From: Micrasema longulum | Lineage: Eukaryota; Arthropoda; Insecta; Trichoptera; Brachycentridae | Length of the DNA: 64,000 bases | Assembly (NCBI GenBank): GCA_022494885.1 | Contig: JAGVSM010003937.1 | Coordinates: 124,001-188,000 of the forward strand | Direction of reading: 5' to 3' | In this document: one piece after another, positions 53,910 to 63,245 of the stretch | How positions within the stretch are numbered: the first letter of the stretch is position 1 | How the letters are laid out: each line of letters starts with the position of its first letter | Made by a program: the position numbers and the translations under genes | Notes under the pieces: model-generated | Seen by the model: the letters and a program-made list of their open reading frames with translations, nothing else | Told to the model about the DNA's origin: nothing | Databases searched by the model: none

Positions 53910-54075
53910 TAATTTTTGTATAAAATTTTAAGATTCAATATGTCCATGTATTTATAATTTTCTTTAACTGAACGGTGGGTAGGTAGGAAGAAATTGCCTT
54001 AAGGCAATATGCCCGCCCTTATATGTATATTTATTGTAAATGTATATAAAGTGTCAAATAAACAAATAAATAAAT
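53910..54075 (+). mobile_element. LINE 3' UTR, same family as 40385
   Basis: 'AATATGTCCATGTATTTATA', 'GAACGGTGGGTAGGTAGGA' and the palindrome ATTGCCTTAAGGCAAT (53993-54008), then 'ATGCCCGCCCTTATATGTAT' and an AAACAAATAAATAAAT tail match 40925-41045. No coding part. Confidence 0.85.
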
Positions 54076-54164
54076 ATATACACACATACATACATAATGT
54101 ATATGCACATGCAAAAATACAATAAATTTATAAATGATTCAATAAAACGTTGTTTACATTTATT

Positions 54165-54310
54165 ATGCAGTCAGTAACCTCACCATCCCTTTCAAAAACC
54201 ATCACTTTTGACTTACTTTCGTTTATCGCCAATTCGCTCTCCAGGCATACATCATACATTCTAGAGACTATTTGCTGCAAATCATCCTTGCTGCTTGCTA
54301 TATTATTATT
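54165..54310 (-). pseudogene. RTE-like LINE RT fragment
   Basis: Minus strand: 'ASSKDDLQQIVSRMYDVCLE' and 'SELAINESKSKVMVFERDGE', then 'VTDCIIN'. It begins just after where the YADD box would be and matches the order seen at 19200-19100. Stop-free over 47 codons. Confidence 0.8.
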
Positions 54311-54369
54311 ATTAATTTAGTATTGAGTAATTGAGGAGCTTAAAGCTTATATGCTTAAATCTATTAAGA

Positions 54370-54600
54370 AAGTTAGTTGTTGGCGCACTTTAACTTTCCC
54401 AAAACATATCCAGGCCATTTTTGAACCCATTGAGACTACACATTACGATCAGCTCTTGTGGCAGCTTATTCCATCGATCAACAACCCTATTACCCAGGAA
54501 ATGCTTATTGTTTATATAAAAGTAAAAATCACTCACAATCTAGCAGAGGCGTACAAAAAAAAAAGACTTTCGGTTCTTGATTTACATTGACATATTGATG
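54370..54600 (-). pseudogene. LINE C-terminal fragment (RVVxxWNxLP type)
   Basis: Minus strand: 'FLGNRVVDRWNKLPQELIVM' and 'CSLNGFKNGLDMFWES' then stop. The RVVxxWNxLPxxxV...FKxxLDxxW pattern closes many arthropod LINE ORF2 proteins. The 79-codon plus-strand frame over the same bases is a shadow. Confidence 0.75.
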
Positions 54601-54989
54601 AGTACCTGCAATAAACTCTCTCTGTACAAGTACTGGTGTTTCGACAGAGTCAAAGTCTGTAAAATTTATCATGGGCAACCTGTTTTATAACTGCACTCAA
54701 AAAATTACTGCGTAGGGAGATTCATATACTCGAGGTTACATTTTTCCTCATTGACGTATTCAGCAACACTTCAAACTTGTTACACAGCTTCTGTTGGCAA
54801 GAAGTTCAATCAAATATTTTTTCACGGACTTGAAAAGATTATGATTTTACTAAAATAAAAAAAAGTAGGCAACTGAAGGCAAAAACTCGGCAGCGGAGAG
54901 ATTACCACACCCTCTCACTTCAGTTCACTGGACTCCATAGTCCTAACACTCCACTATCATCATCATTCTCTTTTTTTTCTATTACGGAT

Positions 54990-55465
54990 TATTACATTCA
55001 TTTACAAAAAGAACAAATTAATTTTTTATTCATACCCTGTTGTTCAAAACAATATTTTTTACAACTTTGAAAAGTTTGTCTGAGTTTTTTGTTTAGTTTT
55101 GTCTGGTAGATTATTGTAAAATTTCAGTCCCTGGTTTATAAGTCTTGACTGTCCTTGTCTTGTTTTAGAAAGTTGTTTATGATATTTTTTTGGTATTCTC
55201 GTATTATGTCCATGTTTACTACAATTTTTTACAAGTTTTCTTTCTTCGTCTACAATTACATTAGTGGCTAATTTATGAATTAATTTTGATGATTCTAGCT
55301 GAAAGAGTTCAGTTACATTTAATTGCTTAGTCTGTTCAAAAAGTTCTCTAGTTGCTGTTAGATATGGAAGGTCATATACTAACTTTAATATTTTATTTTG
55401 TTGTCTTTATAGTCAGTTTATGTCGTTTTAAAAACCTGTTCTCCAAAGTTGTTGCATATAACATA
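54990..55465 (-). pseudogene. LINE C-terminus, decayed copy of the 43840 family
   Basis: Minus strand: 'RQQNKILKLVYDLPYLTATR' and 'ELFEQTKQLNVTELFQLESS', 'KHGHNTRIPKKYHKQLSKTR' and 'RLINQGLKFYNNLPDKTKQK' align residue by residue with the plus-strand copy at 43882-44307. Stops near the start and the end disable it. Confidence 0.85.
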
Positions 55466-55481
55466 TTTAAGTTTTTACATT

Positions 55482-55657
55482 GCACTGCACCTATTGGTGC
55501 ATAGGGTACTGCATTGGTACACCAATTGCAGCAATTTTTTTTCATTATAGTATAAACACCTTTTTAAATAAATATTTCATCTCAACCATGTCGGGAATCG
55601 AACCCGAGACCTCTTGTTTGGTAGGCTAAAGCGCTGACCACTACACCACGAGGCCAA
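55482..55657 (-). mobile_element. tRNA(Gly)-derived SINE, family B, copy 2
   Basis: Minus strand: 'GGCCTCGTGGTGTAGTGGTC' (box A), GGGTTCGATTCCCGAC (box B), 'GAGATGAAATATTTATTTAA' and 'GGTGTACCAATGCAGTACCC'. The promoter boxes are intact; the body is shorter than copy 1. Confidence 0.8.
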
Positions 55658-55679
55658 CAAATATACCTTTCATATACCC

Positions 55680-55840
55680 CTCTATACTTTTGAGCAAAAC
55701 TTTAACGCTTATCAGATCATGGCTTTCATCTTTATTCGCATTCTACAATTCTTCCCCCTTGACAAATTCATATGCTGTCAATGCCGCTCAATCGTGGAAT
55801 TACGGTTTATGTGATCACTTTATACACCCTGTAAAACATG
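55680..55840 (+). pseudogene. Possible LINE C-terminal scrap fused to a foldback fragment
   Basis: 'SPLTNSYAVNAAQSWNYG' near 55760-55810 resembles the aspects of an S-x-AxxxWNxLP LINE end. It runs into 'GGTTTATGTGATCACTTTAT', a foldback family 1 core block. Weak on both counts. Confidence 0.35.
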
Positions 55841-55885
55841 ACAATTAAACGTTGTTAAGCAGACAGCATCCACAATTTTAAATTA

Positions 55886-56110
55886 ATGATATATTAATGT
55901 TATCAGGTGCAGTAAGGTTAATTCTATGTTTTGCCAATAAAAGCATGACCGCTTTTATACAAAAAAACTATATTAATCACCATCTGAAATGGTGTCGATC
56001 TCAAAAACGGCATTTCGCAATTTGCAGAAAACATCCACAGCACTAGAAAAACCTCACGGTACTCTAAAAATTACTAAAACTGGTCAATTAAATAGAAAAA
56101 TCTTTATTAT
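55886..56110 (+). repeat. Repeat family L, copy 2
   Basis: 'ATGTTATCAGGTGCAGTAAG', 'TTTATACAAAAAAACTATAT', 'GGTGTCGATCTCAAAAACGG' and 'CAATTTGCAGAAAACATCC' repeat 47215-47440 in the same orientation. Confidence 0.75.
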
Positions 56111-56202
56111 TGTTATCAAAAACATTTTTCACTTTGTGGTGTGACATTTTACACTGTAAATGTTTATAAATTTGCAGAAACCGTTTTAATTTTGAGTTAC
56201 AC

Positions 56203-56237
56203 TTTGACCGGTTTCGAGGTTACTACCTCATCGTCAG
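56203..56237 (-). ncRNA. Hammerhead-like motif downstream of Penelope endonuclease
   Basis: Minus strand: 'CTGACGATGAGGTAGTAACC' then 'TCGAAACCGGTCAAA'. The CUGANGA box (CUGACGA), helix II GAGG/CCUC with a 6-base loop, the GAAAC box and an ACCGGU mini helix III ending in the GUC cleavage triplet are all present. One extra U lies between the first box and helix II. A tiny helix III is known for Penelope hammerheads, which may act as dimers. Helix I has not been traced. Confidence 0.65.
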
Positions 56238-56812
56238 AAAATAAACTAACTTATTTATTTACTTACACGCGTTGCTATTCATTTAATCAAATATTCTATG
56301 AAAGAGACAAAAGAATTAAAGAAAGAAATGAAAAGAAATAATGTTTTTTTTTAAAAGGCTTTGTGCCTATTAATCATGTACACACTTCTGCTTTAAATTT
56401 TGGTGTTTCGGTTTTTTATTTATTTTTTATCTTATAATTGCGATATCGTGAACTGATTTTTTGTTTTTTTGCATTTTTCTAAATATTATTTGAAAACATA
56501 AAATAAATGTATTTTTTTTTCGCTCCTTATATTTAAGTTAGAAGTAATTATTATTATACAGCTATGTAGTGTTATCATATGTTTTCATGTAAAGGATCTT
56601 TACTGACAAGCTATATTAATTGGCACTAATTGGTGATCCTGTAAACAAAAATATTTTTAAAATGTAATATTGTATGTTAATAATAAAAATAAAAAATAAA
56701 ATAAATCAAAATAGAGAAAGATGAATCATAACGTGAATATTTTAAAAAGAGGACTAAATTCAATTGATTATTTTTAGTCGAAGTTTTTGGCTTTACTAAT
56801 TTCTAATCATTC

Positions 56813-57100
56813 TTAATTGTCAAAAAAAAAAACATTTTTATTGACATGCAAAATTTCTACACCCGTTTCTTGATTAAAATCATGGTTTTCGGACATAAGA
56901 TGATTTGCGAATTCTGAAAAATTGTTATTACTGAGACATTTGATGTGTTCTTTGATTCTTACTTTAAATTTACGTAAAGTTTTTCCAATATAGAAATTTG
57001 GGCAATTTAAACAATTTAATTTATAAATTCCCGAATGATTTAATTTATCATCCTTATCTTTATAATTTGATAATATTTTACCTAGGTTATTTATTATTAG
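56813..57100 (-). pseudogene. GIY-YIG endonuclease domain of a Penelope-like element
   Basis: A stop-free minus-strand frame of about 95 codons ends at 56813-56815. It reads 'NLGKILSNYKDKDDKLNHSG', 'GIYKLNCLNCPNFYIGKTLR', 'FKVRIKEHIKCLSNNNFSEF' and 'ANHLMSENHDFNQETGVEIL'. GIY and YIG are both exact, with the catalytic-type arginine in 'RIKEH', the CxxC pair (CLNC) typical of Penelope endonucleases, and H-x-x-x-x-H. A one-base frameshift near 57095 separates it from 'RPAFYTNN' upstream, which belongs to the linker. Because the domain itself is clean, this is one of the younger insertions in the window. Confidence 0.85.
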
Positions 57101-57290
57101 TATAAAAAGCTGGCCTAATATAGTTAGGTAAAATTTGAGCGATATTTAATTCTACCTCTGTTTGAACATCAATATTTTTTACTTTCACTATGAGAGAAAC
57201 GTATCTCCCCTTAAATTCATTAAAAAATATTTCATTCTTAAAACATTTTTTACCTACGATCAAAACGTCCAGGGTTCCTATTTCTAGTTC

Positions 57291-57375
57291 TTAGTTTTCT
57301 TTTACATATACAATTCACATACGATATTCTACATCAGCCCGGACACAAAGAACTGAAATATTGTTTCACATATCA
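57291..57375. other. Short unassigned spacer
   Basis: Between the Penelope-like element and SINE A copy 4; nothing recognised. Confidence 0.4.
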
Positions 57376-57545
57376 GGTCGGGTTGTGGTCCCGTAGCTAG
57401 TATCTCGGACTCACGGATCAAACGCCGCGGTTCGAATCCCACTCTACCCCAACTTGATTCCCAATTTCTAATGGTGAGTTATTTACAATTCGTTAAGAAT
57501 GACCTTCAAAATTAAAAAATTGTCTCAACGCAAATATTTCTTGTT
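57376..57545 (+). mobile_element. tRNA-derived SINE, family A, copy 4
   Basis: 'CGGGTTGTGGTCCCGTAGCT', a perfect box B GGTTCGAATCC (57429-57439), 'CCCACTCTACCCCAACTTGA' and the tail 'GTGAGTTATTTACAATTCGT'. GTTGTGG and CTACCCCAAC can form an acceptor-like stem. Confidence 0.8.
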
Positions 57546-57985
57546 ACTAAGAAATAAGATAAATGAAATATTTACGATGTTTACTTGACTCGGTGATCAT
57601 TTTATTAACGTCACTAAAAATTCACCCTAAAATATACGAAGGTATAAGTAAGTAATGTAATACATGAACCCCTGATCCGATGAATAAATTAGAGTTATTT
57701 GGTTCAAAGCCGAACCATTAAATTTCGGCTGACTGATCCAACCAAGTTGTCAACAGAAAAATGTTTTGCAAGGAGACATAGTATTATGACTTGATTTTGA
57801 ATAAATAATGATAACTGTATTCAATAATATTATCTTTTGAATTCAATTATCTTTTATTATTGGAGGTTTTATCATGTTAAAATCTCCTTTGATATGATCA
57901 AATGATTATATTAATCGGTATTCCTACTTGTTTTTTTATTCAATGTTAGTAACTATTATTATTTAACTACTTACCGACTTTTTGT
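57546..57985. other. AT-rich DNA, nothing recognised
   Basis: No assignable block. Confidence 0.4.
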
Positions 57986-57988
57986 GTC

Positions 57989-58023
57989 TACTGGTTTCGA
58001 GACGTATCCGTCTCTTTGTTCGG
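57989..58023 (-). ncRNA. Hammerhead-like motif (decayed)
   Basis: Minus strand: 'CCGAACAAAGAGACGGATAC' then 'GTCTCGAAACCAGTAGACAC'. Helix II and the GAAAC box are kept; the first box is degenerate. Same family as 46306 and 30316. Confidence 0.4.
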
Positions 58024-58189
58024 ATTAATATTACGCTTTATTTATAAATTGAAAGTAGGTACTATAACAAAAGTTTTTAATTGTCTAATATCTCACATAA
58101 CTCTTTTTCCTTGAATATTTATTTATTATTATTTAAGTTTCTTACAATAAATTTGACATATGCAAAATATTATAATATTTGAGTTTGTC

Positions 58190-58630
58190 CAAACGTTTGT
58201 AGACAAAAGACTGGATTTCACCCCCTCGGAAGTCATTAAGATTAACAAATTACAACAGAGATGGAGAATATCTTTAAGAAGGTCTTTGTCTAAAAACATT
58301 TAGACGAACTCAAAAATTGTAATAAAATCAACTGGTCCAAGAAGTTTAAAAATTGGAAAATTGTTTTCAGGCGCCTAGTATGTGAAATATTTCAGTCAGA
58401 TGAATCTTTTCACAACAATAAAAATTTCAGCCCTTTAACTTCACTAAAATCAACAAATGGAAGAATCGAAGAAATATGGATGTTCAAACATGGGCAAAAT
58501 GGCGAAAGTTACAGTGTGTAAAGTGGCTACTTCAACCAGCCATTGACAGGTCGTAAGCCCTGTAAATGCCTAGACTTCCATATTTCCTTCTTCAAGGTAT
58601 TCTCCATCCCTGTTGTAATTTGTTTATGGT
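58190..58630 (+). mobile_element. Foldback element, family 1, copy i (full)
   Basis: The clearest end-to-end copy, about 440 bp: 'GAGTTTGTCCAAACGTTTGT', 'CAACAGAGATGGAGAATATC', the centre 'AAATTGTTTTCAGGCGCCTA' with 'TTCAGTCAGATGAATC', then the inverted arm 'AAATCAACAAATGGAAGAAT', 'CAGCCATTGACAGGTCGTAA', 'AAATGCCTAGACTTCCATAT' and 'CCATCCCTGTTGTAATTTG'. Confidence 0.8.
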
Positions 58631-58754
58631 AGTACATGTTACTGCAAAAATAGCATTCTTCATTGAGTTAGTGAAGCATAATTAGAAATCTCAGAATGAT
58701 TTTGATAAAATTATAAATGAAACTTTTTGGTTTAGTTTTACTTTTTTTATTATT

Positions 58755-58800
58755 TTCAGCATCGAACGCTTTCGCTTAAGTAGGCATCTTCAAGACTGGT
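58755..58800 (-). ncRNA. Weak hammerhead-like motif of the CTGAAGATGCC type
   Basis: Minus strand: 'CTTGAAGATGCCTACTTAAG' then 'CGAAAGCGTTCGATGC'. The arrangement parallels 8694 and 10412 in family K. The first box has an inserted T. Confidence 0.3.
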
Positions 58801-59240
58801 GAATTGTTTACAACGTTTATAGCTTTTATACTATTCTTAACATATTTTGGAGATAAAAAGATCAAATAAGTATTTTAACAGAGGACAGAAAATATAAATA
58901 TTTACGACTAGTTTGCTAAACAGTTCATTTTTGGGAGTTTTTGGACCGAAATTGGGATTAAGCATTTATTATTTTTTTATCAACTATCCATTTTTAATTC
59001 ATTTATCAATTATCCATTTTAAAACGTTTTTAAATGCACTGTTCAAAACTAATTATTAATTTCATGATAAAACTTTATTTTTCATACATATTTTTCTTTG
59101 TTTTTGATGTGCATTATTATTTATTATTATTTTTTTCTGAAATTAATGTGTCAAATATTTTTGTGTACCAGATATTATGTTATTATCTTAAATATACTTA
59201 CTGTTAACTATTTTTAATTATTTATTTATAACAATAATTT
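58801..59240. other. AT-rich DNA, nothing recognised
   Basis: No assignable block. Confidence 0.4.
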
Positions 59241-59580
59241 GTTAATATCATTTTTTTATACGTATAAGTATATGAAAATTTATATATTTTTTTGTTTAAA
59301 TTATTTACAAGTTATTAACTATTTGCTTTTTAATTCAATGACTTTTCTTATATTAATTTTTTTTTCTTTTTACCATGTAAAGTTTCACTTTTTATTTTGC
59401 ATGGCAGTATGCTTTTTATTGTTTCTACATGTATACAAAAAGCGTTGTTTATCTTTTAAATTATTACTTACTATGTTTGTACTTACCTGTATATTTTTTG
59501 TAAATGCCCCTTGGCGATATTGTAAAATTAAATAAATTAAAATTAAATCAATTAAAATTAAATAAATTAAATTATTAAAA
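59241..59580 (+). mobile_element. Probable LINE 3' UTR and tail
   Basis: A T-rich stretch (the 98-codon frame here is a by-product of poly-T) leads to a small GCC-CCTT-GGC hairpin (59506-59515) and an AAATAAATTAAAATTAAAT tail at 59527-59575. The arrangement equals other LINE 3' ends, but no coding block is seen. Confidence 0.4.
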
Positions 59581-60414
59581 AGGGGGAAAAGAACACATGT
59601 CAAAACACAACAGAGTGTAAAATACACATTTTAACTGTAGCTGTAAAATTATGAACTATAGAGTTTTATCAAGAAATATCAACAAAAAACATTAATATTA
59701 TAAATTTCAGAGTTATTTTTTCAATGTTTTAAGCAATTATCTCAGTAGCACTCCTTCAATGGATATTTTTAATTTTGCTTCTAATAACCTCATATGTACT
59801 TTAAAATAAATTAATAATATGCTAAGAAAAGGTGTATTTCTTTTCTAGGCTGGCGCGTTTTCATAACGTGACGTTTTATTGCTTTTGATCTCTCCTTTAA
59901 AGACCGCGTGCTTTATAAAATGGCGCCTATCAAATGCCCCTGTCGCCACAGAATGTCATTTGTTTTCCGTCGTTTAATTAGAATAAGTATAACGCTTATT
60001 CTCGCCAATAAAACGTTTAATATCAATAGCCTTAACGAATCCTGGCCATAACTCACTATTGTCAGATTCGGAATAATTTATTTGCAATGAATACTAATGT
60101 TCCCATTATTTAGTTGCTCCCAGCACAGATTCCTTCCGTCATATCAACTTGGTTATAATTCCCATCTATCATCACATTGCGTTGATAATAAATTACGAGT
60201 TAATTAAGTAAGATGATATCTTATTATTCCGAACGTTGACCTTTATCACAGCAGTATAATTCTCGCTAAGGGGCAGTTTCACCAAAAATACATAGTTCCG
60301 GCTGTATGTAGTCTGATAATCGTATATTTGATTACTGTAATAAAAATCAATTGTACATTAAAATGTTATTCAATGATATTTACTAAAAGTACAAAATTTT
60401 TTTTGCACAAATAT
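59581..60414. other. Unassigned DNA
   Basis: 59845-60060 is less AT-rich ('GGCTGGCGCGTTTTCATAAC', 'ATGCCCCTGTCGCCACAGAA') and may be old unique host sequence. No frame or motif. Confidence 0.4.
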
Positions 60415-61112
60415 TTTTAATTTTTATTAATAACAAATTAAAATACAATATTACAACTAAATACAATTTTTTACAACAATCAAATACATATATATACATT
60501 AACGTTTCCCATTACGCAAAAAAAAAACAATTCTTGTGTACATAATGGGGAGTGACGTCTTACAATAGATTATTTTATTTTAATCAATAATATTTTTTAA
60601 ATAACATATATAAATTACAAAAAAGATGCTAACGATGTTTTCAAACAGTGTTACATAAAAAAATAATTAAATATGTATTTTTTTACTTCTTTCTTAAATA
60701 TATTGTATTCCTGACTGTACGTTTTATTATCGTTGTTCATTTCATTAAAGAAAAATATTTCTCTGTAAGTATAATGATGTTGTGCAGTAGTTATTTTTAA
60801 TTTAGGAATTAAGATATTACCACCTGTTCTAGGTCGCGTACTTATGTTTTGAGACCTAGAAATACTACTATTTATTTTATCTTTTTATAATTGAAGCAAA
60901 TAATTCTTTTTATATAGCAATTTTATATCTAAAACCTTATTTTTTTTTAATAATTGAACAGTGGGAAAAGTAGACGGTTTTTTCAAAATATTTTTTATAA
61001 TTAATTTTTGTATTTTTTCAACTGGTAAAATATTTGTTTTAAAAGCACCACCCCATCCGATTATTCCGTACTGTAATATGGATTGGGCGAATGCAAAGTA
61101 AATAATAATCTA
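60415..61112 (-). pseudogene. LINE ORF2 C-terminus with 3' UTR hairpin
   Basis: Minus strand from 61110: 'FAFAQSILQYGIIGWGGAF' (end of the RT thumb), 'VEKIQKLIIKNILKKPSTF', 'VLDIKLLYKKNYLLQL', one TAA, then an open run 'QNISTRPRTGGNILIPKLKI' and 'TTAQHHYTYREIFFFNEM' to about 60645. The 3' UTR has a CCCATTA/TAATGGG-armed hairpin (60508-60549). Related to the 49160 and 62395 elements by the QSxxxYGIIGWG block. 5'-truncated, one stop. Confidence 0.85.
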
Positions 61113-61750
61113 CGAACAAAGATAATTCCATATCACTATGTAGCGAGATGAGAGACTTAGGAGTTATTCTTGAAAATATATTGCTGTTCGGGTCTCATAT
61201 AAATTCCATTATTGAAAAAGCTTACCAAATGCTGGGCTTCATTTTAAGAATTTCCAAAGCTTTTGAAAAACCAAATACATTAAAAACTTTATACAACACT
61301 TTTGCCCGCAGTAATTTGGAGTTTGCATCCGTCGTGTGGAGCCCACAATACATAACAAACATAGAAAGGATTGAAAATGTTTAACGAATTTTTTTTTAAT
61401 ACCTAGATTATAAAAACAATAAAACGCTTTGTTTTTTGTAAAACTTACAGCCAATCTGCCAAACAAAATGGATTTTTTACCCTTGAAAATAGACGCACTG
61501 TATCTGAATTATGCTATTTACATGAATTATTAAATTATAAAGTAGACTCTTTTAACCTACTCTCCAAAATTAATATTAATGTCCCCTTTCGCGTGACAAG
61601 AAATAAGTATTTATTCCATCTGCCAGTTTGTTGCACTAACTATGCACAACACTCTTTCCTCTATCGTTTTTGCTCTAACCATAATGTTTTTTTGCATCGA
61701 TTGATATATTTTACATACCCCTTAATTTATTTACAAATAAATTAAGACTT
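61113..61750 (+). pseudogene. LINE ORF2 C-terminus, frameshifted
   Basis: The frame 61148-61384 reads 'RDLGVILENILLFGSHINSI', 'AYQMLGFILRISKAF' and 'ARSNLEFASVVWSPQYITNI', the classic KDLGV..D..L.F..H...I through R..LEYASVVWSP block of Jockey/CR1-type LINEs. In another phase it continues 'LENRRTVSELCYLHELLNYK', 'VDSFNLLSKININVPFRVTR' and 'QHSFLYRFCSNHN' to about 61745. Interrupted by a poly(T) slip near 61390. Confidence 0.85.
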
Positions 61751-62394
61751 ATTATTTCTGGCTACGATACGATCCCACTTACTATTTAATGATGCACCCT
61801 CCTGAACACTTACTCCCACACTAATACACATAAACACACATCTACACTTACAAATACACATAAACACATCCTTTTGTTGTAACACAATTGAATAATATGT
61901 ATGTTTTTTTTTTAGAAACTTTGCTGGTCTGTCTTCAAACTGTATTGTTTTAAAAATGCTATTATTTCATTGTCGACAGTTTGTTTCTTTAAAATAAATA
62001 AAAAGTATGTAAATCACACGATTTTGCCATTTTAAAACGCCTGTCTTTTAAAATAACTTTATTAAAAAAAATATATAAATGAACATTTGATAATCAAAAA
62101 CACCTTTTAAGTTATTTCTGATAGCAAAATTTTTAAAAGTTTTATATTATAACTCAAATTTAATTACTTTTCTATCGGCAGATTACGCCTCTTGAAATTT
62201 AGATTTAATTTAGGTATTCGGTAAATTATTATATTTTATTTATTTATCCGTCACATCATTATACATCATGGTCGATTACAGACACAGTTTATAGCGACAC
62301 AACCTGCCCGGAGTCGATAGAAAATCCGTGTTCAGACGAAGTATTTTAGTAATGTAGGTTTAGATTTAAATATGATATTTTTTAAGTATGGACA
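61751..62394. other. AT-rich DNA, nothing recognised
   Basis: 61800-61870 has a short (ACACATAAACAC)-type repeat. Otherwise nothing. Confidence 0.4.
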
Positions 62395-62785
62395 TATCGG
62401 TAAGCAAAATGAAAAACAAAATTTTCAAAACTCTAGTTCATAAATCGATTGCTAAAAAGAGTAAACAAAAAGCTGAGGAATATGTTTCATATATCAGAAT
62501 ATTATTTTTATTTCTTGAAAATCCTTTCTCATTTTATGAATGTAGGTAAGTTTTAGAATCTTTTTCATATTTCTTTTGAATTTTTATACAACAATCGATT
62601 TAACTCGATGACACTCCGGAACGTTCCTGTGGGCTAGTGGAGTGGCTACATCCATATATAAAAAGGAAATTATATTGAATGTACCTATTGGTTACACATT
62701 TTCTTTTGTAAACTATGTATTTGTAGTATATATTCAATTAAATAAAAATAAGTAAAAAAATAAATAAAATAAATCAAAATAAAAG
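62395..62785 (+). pseudogene. LINE C-terminal end and 3' UTR, sister of 49160
   Basis: 'SKMKNKIFKTLVHKSIAKKS' and 'KQKAEEYVSYIRI' match the minus-strand copy's 'NKMKNNIFKARIHKWIAKKT' and 'RQEAEEYVS'; here the stop after EEYVS has become a sense codon. The UTR hairpin CACTCC...GGAGTG encloses GGAACGTTCC (62612-62644). A-rich tail from 62740. Confidence 0.85.
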
Positions 62786-62968
62786 TGAAAGAAGAAAAAT
62801 CTGAAACTTTTGTTTTTTTAAAGAAATATACGTCAGTACCTTGGTTTAGTAATTAATATATTACTATTAACTACATTGCAAAAGAAAGCACAAATAACAA
62901 ATTAAGGAAGAATAAAACAGAATTACTTACATGTTTAATAATGCCCTTGGTATGAACTATTTTTTGAA
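62786..62968. other. AT-rich DNA, nothing recognised
   Basis: No assignable block. Confidence 0.4.
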
Positions 62969-63245
62969 ATATTACAACAGAAATAAAGAACATTCTAAAG
63001 AAGGAAATATGGAAGTCTTGACATTTACAGGGCTTATGATCTGTCATAGGTTAGTTTAAATGGCCACTTTACTCACTGTGAATATTAATCTGTCTGTTTT
63101 TCTTTATTTGAACATCTCTAATACTTTATTTCATATTTTGATATTTGTGAAATCAAATAGCAACCATTATTTTAGACACCTGGACTTATTTATTTTTCTT
63201 CTCTTAAATGTTTTTCATCTCTGTTGTAATATGTTATTCCTGTCC
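62969..63245 (+). mobile_element. Foldback element, family 1, copy j
   Basis: 'ATTACAACAGAAATAAAGAA', 'GGAAATATGGAAGTCTTGAC', 'GGGCTTATGATCTGTCATAG' and 'CACTTTACTCACTGTGAATA'; the inverted end 'TTTCATCTCTGTTGTAATAT' closes it at about 63230. The centre is replaced by T-rich sequence. Confidence 0.7.

Larger units (their letters stand above)
56120..57290 (-). mobile_element. Penelope-like element, 3' part
   Basis: Minus strand. From about 57290 downward come a decayed stretch ('ELNIAQILPNYIRPAFYTNN'), an open GIY-YIG endonuclease frame (next entry), about 470 bases of untranslated DNA and a hammerhead-like motif at 56237-56203. GIY-YIG endonuclease after RT, and hammerheads in terminal repeats, are both established features of Penelope-like elements. 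The RT domain itself is not in the window's readable sequence here, so the copy is 5'-truncated or too decayed upstream. Confidence 0.8.

Noticed and set aside
40982..54008. ATTGCCTTAAGGCAAT palindromes as regulatory operators
   Set aside because: Both copies lie at the same position in the 3' UTR of one LINE family, so they are explained as a LINE 3' hairpin.
54351..54590. 79-codon plus-strand frame
   Set aside because: The minus strand carries the RVVxxWNxLP ending of a LINE; the plus frame is a shadow.
59239..59535. 98-codon hydrophobic frame as a membrane protein
   Set aside because: The Phe/Leu/Ile run comes from a T-rich LINE 3' UTR; the composition continues out of frame on both sides.
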